A stretch of DNA of 64,000 bases from Lactarius indigo (taxonomy: Eukaryota; Basidiomycota; Agaricomycetes; Russulales; Russulaceae): assembly GCA_025766275.1 (NCBI GenBank), contig JAFKAC010000067.1, positions 248,001 to 312,000 of the forward strand, in the 5' to 3' direction. The notes beneath the pieces were generated by a model that saw nothing but the letters and a program-made list of their open reading frames with translations, made no database searches and had not been told where the DNA came from. The position numbers were made by a program, and so were the translations under genes. Below are positions 57,161 to 64,000 of this stretch, one piece after another (the stretch's first letter is position 1; every line of letters begins with the position of its first letter).

Positions 57161-58413
57161 TCAGGTGCTTGTCTCAGTATTTCCGTTCGGTGCGTATCGT
57201 GGCTCGTGGTGGCCTTGAGGGCGGGCAACTTTGCCGTCCACGAAGACAATAGGCCCACGGGGAATTTCGTCTGAACCGAGAAGCTCACGCGCAGGAGTGT
57301 CGAGTACGGGCTCGTTCTCAAACGTGAACGGTAGCGTACCGCCATAGACTTGCGGGAGCGAATCGGCGTCCATGAGCTGAAGGAGGACAGGGCCAGGATC
57401 AGCGCCCAGTACATGGACCTTGTTGCGCGTGCCCTCATCGAACCAAGCCTATATTTTAAAGGGCCGCACGGGAATACTCAGAGTTCTGTCACGAACGGGG
57501 GTAGGGAGGGGGAAGTAGGAGAGCGCACCTTGATCCAGCTCCAGACGGTGGGAAAGAAGGAGGGCGCGTTAACGACAGCGATTGTGTGGAGTGTCTCAGG
57601 GTAGTGCGCGGTAGCGAGCTCAGAAGCCTGCTGGAGATGCCGGCGGAGGGACCACATCATGCCAAGGGAGACACCGCCAAGGTCGATGATCGACGTCGTC
57701 GCGGTGACAGGAGATGGCGATGTCGGTGATGGTGGAGATGAAGTGGCAGAAGTGGGCGCATCAGGTGATGATGGGACAAGAGGGGGATGGGGAAGGTTGG
57801 AACACAGTGGGAGAGTGAAGCGAGACATAAACTCCCAGAGAGCAACACTGTCAGGGGCCATGCGTCTGTGGGAAGGATCAGGGGCAGGGAACAGAGGACG
57901 CACATGCGCTGATAGCGGCGCTCCTCTGGGATAGCATTGAGCTCTTTCTGAAGTGTCCCTGACAAGGAGGCGAGGCGGAAGACGTAGACTGGTATGCCAT
58001 GCTGTGTGAGAGAGTTGTTCGAGTCAAGCTGACGGGATATCAAATATGTTGACGCCCACTTTGTCGCGTCGTCCCGTCCAGCGGGGATAGAATCGCTTTG
58101 CGGATTCGAGTTCGTCCGGGTCGAAGGTTGCATAGAGATTTAGGACGTCGAGCTTGGCCCTCCAAGCTTCGGTGGCGGCGAACTGCTTGTGGGCCTTGAC
58201 GGGGTCAAACTTGCGAGCACGAAGGAAACGTCTGTGATCGGATCGGATTGGACCGAATTTGATAACTGGATTAAATGAGACGCGAAGAAGAAAGCCCTAC
58301 AGGAGAGTAGCATCGTCGTGAGACGCAGGAGTGTCGCCACTAGGTGGGGTGTAGAGATGCTTATCCTGCAGAGAACGCTTGAGCTCGCTTAGCTCGTCCG
58401 AGGCAGAGGACAT
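57161..58413 (-). CDS. Sec14-like CRAL-TRIO lipid-transfer protein
   Basis: Five exons (58,413-58,301; 58,231-58,054; 58,001-57,904; 57,865-57,529; 57,448-57,161) encode 337 residues, summing to whole codons. The CRAL-TRIO N-terminal helices carry ATLLRFLRARKFD. The lipid-binding domain reads RFYPRWTGRRDKVGHGIPVYVF, SIIDLGGVSLGMMWSLRRHL, YPETLHTIAVVNAPSFFPTVWSWIK, EGTRNKVHVLG and SLPQVYGGTLPF, the usual Sec14 order. It should move phosphatidylinositol or another lipid between membranes. An insert rich in Ser, Pro and Thr (about 57,790-57,720) lies where Sec14 has a short loop. It shares a 134-bp gap with the P450 on the other strand. Confidence 0.93.
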
Positions 58414-58547
58414 GTGGATATAGGGCTTACTTAATCAGGCTGGATCTTTGACAAGGGCGCTGACCGAGATGGCCGAGGTGATGCTCGTCGTGACGCTATC
58501 ATGTACCAGTACTTAATGCTCCCGCTGCGCCTCGGATCGCCACTCGC
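58414..58547. promoter_or_regulatory. Short divergent promoter region, Sec14-like / P450
   Basis: Only 134 bp separate the two start codons, which point away from each other, so the two genes must share or overlap their promoters. No clear TATA box; short pyrimidine runs near the P450 start. Confidence 0.55.
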
Positions 58548-60877
58548 ATGGCCCCCCTTCTCCTCTTCGTCCTCCTCGTCTGGGCTGTCACCCTCTACGC
58601 TCTCCGGCCACTCTTCAAACTTGTCATCTCCCGTTTCCGCTCTCCTCTCCGTCTCCTCCCTTCCCCTCCCTCCCCTTCTTTCCTCGTTGGAAACCTTGCA
58701 CAAATATCGGACGAAGAGAACAACGACATATTCCAAAGATGGGCACAACTCTACGGACACACCTTCATATATCGCGGTTTCATTAACTGCCCCCGTCTCA
58801 TCACCACCGATCCCCTTGCTCTTGCCTACATTCTTGGTCACGCCTATGACTTTCCCAGGCCTGATTTTCTCATGGAGGCCCTCGCAGAAGCTGGTGCAGG
58901 CCGCGAAGGCCTTCTTACTGTGCAGGGCGATGTGCATCGGCGGCAGGTCTGTCCGCCCCCTTTACAGTGCATTTAACCACGTCTCATGACAGTTGTCCTC
59001 CCCAGCGCCGCATCTTGGTACTGTACAGCGCCGCTCGTCTAGCTACCTCTTTTCTCTGACACTCTTGTCGCCCTAGAATCAAGCATTCTCTCCATCTCAC
59101 ATCAAATCTATCATACCCATTTTCCGCGAAAAGGCAGAACGCGTGTGCATCCCCTTCAATTGCCCTATTGAAACCTTTTCCCGTCCTTACACTACTCCCC
59201 TCGTAGCTGCACGATATATTCATACAAATTGCGGATGCACCGCCTTCAATAACAACCACCCACACAGATCACGTTTCTTCGGGCCCTGACCCTTTCACCG
59301 TTCTTCGCTCGCCACTCGAACCCGCATGCCAACCTCCGTCCATTCGACATCGGACCTCACCTTTGCAGATCGCCGACTCATCCGCGCCCACACGTCCCGT
59401 CGTTGATGTCCTTTCTTGGCTTACTCGTGCGACTCTCGACATCATCGGGGAGGCCGGTAAATTCTTAGTCATAATTTCACATTTTCGTACTCTCATTCCG
59501 GTCTCAGGATTTGGCTACTCTTTTCATTCACTTCCAACCCCTGACACCGACCCTTATAACGCCAATCGGCCCGAGAGCGAGCTCGCACGCGCCTTCGGGG
59601 CCATCTTTTCCACCTCGCACTCGTTCAGTGTGCTGTCCGTCCTAGCGATTTGGTTTCCCTTCCTGCGGCGATTCGTGTGTCCCCTGTTTCACTATTGAGA
59701 ATTCCTTTTGGACTTATTTTCCGAATTCAGCGTCCAAACTCTCGTGCGTTACATGAGGCCCAAGCAACTATGCAGCGCATTGGCACGCAGCTTATCAACG
59801 AACGCAAGTCCGCGCCTCTGCCGGATGAGCCATCTTGCGACTCGAAAAGGTCGCGCGACATCCTCTCCGTTCTCAGTACGTACACGACCCTACTTTCCAT
59901 CCCCCCTTCCGCAAACAATATGATTCCCACAGTCCGCGCCAACGCTGCTTCCTCGCCTTGTCAAGCCCTCACTCACTCCGAAATGCTCTCACAGATCACC
60001 ACTTTCCTCGCTGCAGGACACGAAACGACTGCATCTGCCATCACCTGGACGCTTTATGCTCTCGCACGTACTCCCGTAGCGCAAGCGCAGTTGCGTGCCG
60101 CACTCCGTGCCTGCGACAAGGACGACCTTTACACAGCTCTCGAGCTCCCATTGCTCGAGTATACCGTGCGCGAGGCTCTTCGCCTACACGCTCCTGTTCG
60201 AAGCACAATGCGCGTGTACTCTGGCGCAACGCCGGACTGCTTCATTCCCCTCCAGCACCCTGTTCGGGTGCGCTGGCCAACCTGGCATCGGCTCTCCCGC
60301 TGTCTCCGATTCCGCTCCCGTTCCCTGACAGCTGAGGAGGAAGAGAATCATCGGTGGCATACTGAGGGTTCTATCCACCTCCGCCACGGCGATATCATCA
60401 CTATTCCAATTCAGACCGTCAATCGCGCACCCGACCTGTGGGGACCCGATGCTCACGAGTTTCGACCCGAACGTTGGATGACGCTACCACCGGCCGTGCG
60501 TGCGGTGCCCGGTTTATACGCCCACACGCTGACCTTCCTAAATGGGAACGGCAGCGGGACGACAGGCAACCGCGCATGCATTGGGTACCGTTTCGCCCTT
60601 GCGGAAATCAAAGTGTTCCTTGCGTGTCTATTGCGCGACTTAGAATTCACGATCGACGACGACGTCGTGATCAAAAAGCGCACCAAGTGCGTCTCTTTTA
60701 CTTCTCTCACCTCTTCTCTTTTCCATTTTTGAGACGCTGACCGGTGAAATCATGGTGTATAGTATTGTGACACGTCCCATGGTGGAATCTTCTCCAGAAA
60801 TAGGTTTCCAAATGCCGCTGCGTCTCCGGCGCGTGCCCCCAGATGAGATTGTCAGGGCTCCTGATGTCTGTTCCTAG
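58548..60877 (+). CDS. Cytochrome P450 monooxygenase
   Basis: Eight exons (58,548-58,946; 59,006-59,017; 59,077-59,142; 59,207-59,456; 59,508-59,674; 59,731-59,875; 59,933-60,686; 60,763-60,877) give 635 residues, in frame throughout. An N-terminal membrane anchor (LLLFVLLVWAVTLYAL) leads to the I-helix AGHETTA, the ExxR pair EALR, the meander FRPERW and the haem site GNRACIGYRFALAE with its Cys ligand. It is longer than most microsomal P450s. Two inserts explain this: Ser/Pro/His-rich about 59,240-59,390, and Arg-rich about 60,225-60,360. Exon 2 has only 12 nt. It probably sits in the ER membrane. I cannot assign a CYP family or substrate. Confidence 0.93.
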
Positions 60878-62167
60878 GATGTGTGGACAGCGTGGTGTTG
60901 ACATCGTACCAGGGGTCGTGTCTCATTGGTTATATAGGCGTGATCGCTTGCTATATGGCTTTCTTGAGTGAAGGATTTCCAGAATGCGTGCTTATGCGCG
61001 ACCGGGCCACGGGCTTCTTAGCTAGTGCCACTTCTTATTTATGTTCATACCACGCAGTTTTACATCAGAAGGTCACTTTACAATTACCTTACACTCTCCA
61101 GTCCCGCGGGCTGTTGCTCACACTTGACGAGATTGCGGTTTTTTTTTTTAAAAGAATTTGACAGTCTCCGTGTCACCGGTAATTTGCACAGCTCATGGGG
61201 GTGACGGGTTTCCTTCACTGTCCAGCGGAAACCTGAGTTAGATTGTTTTCACCCTTGTGGATCCCTTGTGTCCTCCCGGGCCACGGTAACTTGAATCTGA
61301 TCATGAGCGCGCAACAAAATCTAGACACCGCCGCACTTGCACAGCCCTCATCCACACCGTGACCGCAGGACCGCACATTGCCAATACAATCAAACAAGAC
61401 GACCTAACTCGTTACTGCCTTACTGACACCCAACAAACATTTCCTCCATATCCCCTGTACGGTTGTCGTGTTTATGATGGCCGCATTCCCTGTTAGGATC
61501 CTATTACTGGCCTAGGAAAAATCCGGCGTCTACAAGCGAAGCAGAATAACAATGCAGATACTGTACAAAAGCTAAAAACAAGACGATGGATTTGCTACTA
61601 GGACATTCTAGTCACACGAATTACCGTAGATTTCTTATTCGGAGTTGGCTTGGCTGGCTTGTATTTCGCACTCAACTTATGCATTGGTGCTGACAAGAAC
61701 AGCCAGAGACGCCTCAGTTGTTACCGTAAGGAGACAGATCAGTACGGCCTCATCCCGTTCATGAGTGTAGTCTCTTCTGTTGAAGCGAGTGGTGTGAGAT
61801 GTGACGACAAGTTGGGTCATGAGAGCACGCGATAAGCCGGAAGTTGTTCAGCCATGACATGCATAAGGCACGATATAATTACGATTCAAAATTGTCCGTT
61901 CGTTCGATTAGTAGTCGGAGAGACAAGTGGAGACACAGGAATAAACATTCGCCCCATAGTCTGCAGTAGCAAACGAGAAAAATCTGCGATTAATTTAACT
62001 TCGTCCTCCACACAAAAGAGGATCAATCGCATGACTCAATGCCCACCACCGAAGTTCTCGCCACTGTTGGCAGACTGAATTTGTGTTTCCTAGTTATCAG
62101 TTGATAGCCACGCAGTACTAATCGCGAATCAGTTAGCGCCATGTCACACTCCCGTATATACCCTTGT
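60878..62167. other. No gene seen
   Basis: Short ORFs only, none with recognisable content. A run of ten T followed by A lies at about 61,139. This holds the 3' ends of the P450 and of the LysM gene. Confidence 0.5.
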
Positions 62168-62800
62168 CTAGAGTGGGAATACACGTACGGACTGTCCGGG
62201 AACCAGGTTGCTGCAGTCATCGTTCACGTCGTCGTTATACTCGACGAACTGGTCCCGACTGAGACCCCACTTGGACAAAAGCCCGTCGCACGTCGTGGCA
62301 GTGGCGGGATCTTGCTGCTTGCAGGTAGGCGTCGACTGCTTGATGCACAATACTTTGCCGGCAGGGAGGGTCCCGTCGCCTGTGTTGGGTATTCGTGGGG
62401 AGAAGGTAAGTTCCTCAGTCAGAGCTCCGCTCGGCCAGATTGTATCAAGGACACCTACAACTTATTTCGGAATTTATCGACAGGATCTCAGCCTTGCTCA
62501 GGCCGAGCGCCGTGGCGAGGGTGTCGCAGGGTTCAGCCTGCCTGGTGGCGAGCAAGACAGTTAGCGCACATCCGGGGGCGCCACGAAGAGATACGATATT
62601 CCAAGACTCACTGAAGGGTATATGTTTCTGAACATAGGACAACACGAGAGCGCTTTCTCAGACGACCAGGAGTGGGGGGTGATGGTGATGATGAACGCAC
62701 CGACACACTGTGGTCGCGGGCCGGTTGCTTGTACGACAACGGCCAGCGATGAGACCAAAGCGAGGAGGGAGACAAAAGTGGCAGTAGAGATGGCGTACAT
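62168..62800 (-). CDS. Small secreted protein with two LysM domains
   Basis: Three exons (62,800-62,709; 62,610-62,459; 62,379-62,168) give 151 residues. A signal peptide (YAISTATFVSLLALVSSLAV, cut near residue 25) is followed by LysM 1 (CDTLATALGLSKAEILSIN, closing LPAGKVLCI) and LysM 2 (CDGLLSKWGLSRDQFVEYN, closing LVPGQSVRVF). Between them is a Cys/Gln-rich linker. LysM folds bind chitin oligomers; small secreted fungal LysM proteins are known to shield hyphae or sequester chitin in plant hosts. Whether this one does so is inference. The exon 1/2 junction could shift by a few bases. Confidence 0.85.
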
Positions 62801-64000
62801 GGTAAAGTAGACTTTGTGTCAAAGGGTTTTTTGCTGAGATAAAGGGGAGCAACCCTTGATTTTATACTCGCAGGAAGCCCGAGTCGCACGAATAGGCAGA
62901 TTGATGAATCTACCTCAGACCCAAGGCCTCGCAGAAAAGTTTACACATGCGACCCGGTCACCTGGAGATGTGACCGTTGCACCAATTAGAATGACGATGA
63001 GGGTTGTACGAGAACTGCGCAGCGAAGTGAAAGGCACGGTGGGGAATGGCCATTCACTAGACGACGGCATATTTCTCCGCAGCGTCTCCAGCGTCGGGTA
63101 ACCGGTTGCTGGAGGCACTGCCTTGAGTTGCGAGCTATCGGAAGACCAACGACACTCGGAACGTACATATAAGTTCCGCTCACGTACTACGATCCGGGCT
63201 ATTGCAAAAACTAGTAGCTGAAAGTGCAGCCCAGCTCGTCACGCGAAATGTTGAGCGAAGTGGCGCAGGGCATGTCCTCGATTAGGGTTTGTGGCAGATG
63301 AGAAGACTTGTTAAGGTGTTTGTTGCATTCTGGAAATCGAGTTAGCCTATCCAATGTGTGCGTCTCGGTGTAGAGCCACCCACGCGCATATGGAGCCCAA
63401 GAGTCCCAGCCAGTCACCTGATGTACATGAGTTTAATCGGGCGAGGATTAATGAGGTCTAGTGACAATTAGTTAGTGTTGCAGACCGACCTGTTGACGCT
63501 GTATCGAAACGTACGTCCTTCATGTCGCCTATTCAAAGGAAAAAGACTCTGCCGCAGGTTTGCGCCGCAACGCTACTAGTAGCTGGGCGAAGGGATCACA
63601 TGCGCGATCGTAGCTCGGTTGGGACGTTAGCTGGAGGGAAAGTGATCCGATGCACGGACCAGGCATTGCTGGAGAAAGACCAAGGATTTTGAAGACCGTG
63701 CCTGTAATCTTATACAATGGTTGGCAACGAATGTGCTGCGCCATAGTGTAATACGAGACACGCTGGCTTTGCAAAAGAAAGGTAGATCTTGCGGCGCCAG
63801 TTCTTGAACATCGCCGTAGAGATAGCCGCAAAGTCGTCCACAACTCGAGTTGTGTCACGGCATGTGCACCCTAAGCTGCGCATCGGATAGACGAGAACAC
63901 AGGTTCAGGGGTCTGACCGAAGACAGCTATGTCATACTGTACGGTCCAACAGCCTAAGCTAGACCTGTTTAGCTCCTGGAAATGCCCCCCCCCCCTCCCC
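62801..64000. other. No gene seen to the end of the window
   Basis: ORFs are short and without recognisable content. The last 20 bases are almost pure C, possibly a sequence-end artefact. The LysM promoter should lie in 62,801-63,200. Confidence 0.5.

Noticed and set aside
63980..64000. Run of C at the end of the window
   Set aside because: Could be a real homopolymer or a sequence-end artefact; nothing supports a function.

Overview
The window reads as nuclear DNA of a filamentous basidiomycete, most likely an Agaricomycete. The host genes carry many short GT-AG introns of about 50-60 nt, and their products are ordinary fungal proteins. A Rhizoctonia-like plant-associated fungus is my guess from the gene types; that is inference.

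Left part, 1-35,583: almost entirely nested transposable elements. 1-2,851 and 4,057-9,179 hold two decayed plus-strand Ty3/gypsy chromoviruses (here G1 and G2), joined through a family B LTR and cut by solo family A LTRs. 9.4-11.5 kb is a 139-143 bp satellite lying beside a MULE transposase gene (11,587-14,309, minus). 15,084-16,314 is a foldback element with a perfect 8-bp target duplication. 17,665-35,583 is one minus-strand chromovirus (C1) whose gag was hit by a second member of the same family (C2, 26,416-34,779). Both were later hit by solo LTRs of other families. C1 and C2 share a gag/pol -1 frameshift heptamer and an apparent self-priming site. They share with G2 a Pol that continues about 400 residues past the chromodomain.

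Right part, 35,584-64,000: host genes. In order: a truncated Cys-containing reading frame abutting the C1 LTR; an RRM protein of the vip1 type; a fatty-acid dioxygenase/diol synthase of the Ppo type; a Ser/Thr/Pro-rich single-pass surface protein with repeated Cys motifs; ribosomal protein uL23; the cohesin loader Scc2/Mis4; a Sec14-like CRAL-TRIO protein divergently paired with a cytochrome P450; and a secreted LysM protein. Apart from the Ppo P450-like domain and the first frame, these genes look intact.

The host genes are mostly housekeeping or lipid and cell-surface functions and do not form an obvious pathway. The most interesting material is the organisation of the chromovirus family: the Pol tail, -1 frameshifting, an 11-nt self-primer inside an LTR hairpin, and decay almost purely by transitions that create TGA at ancestral Arg or Trp codons.
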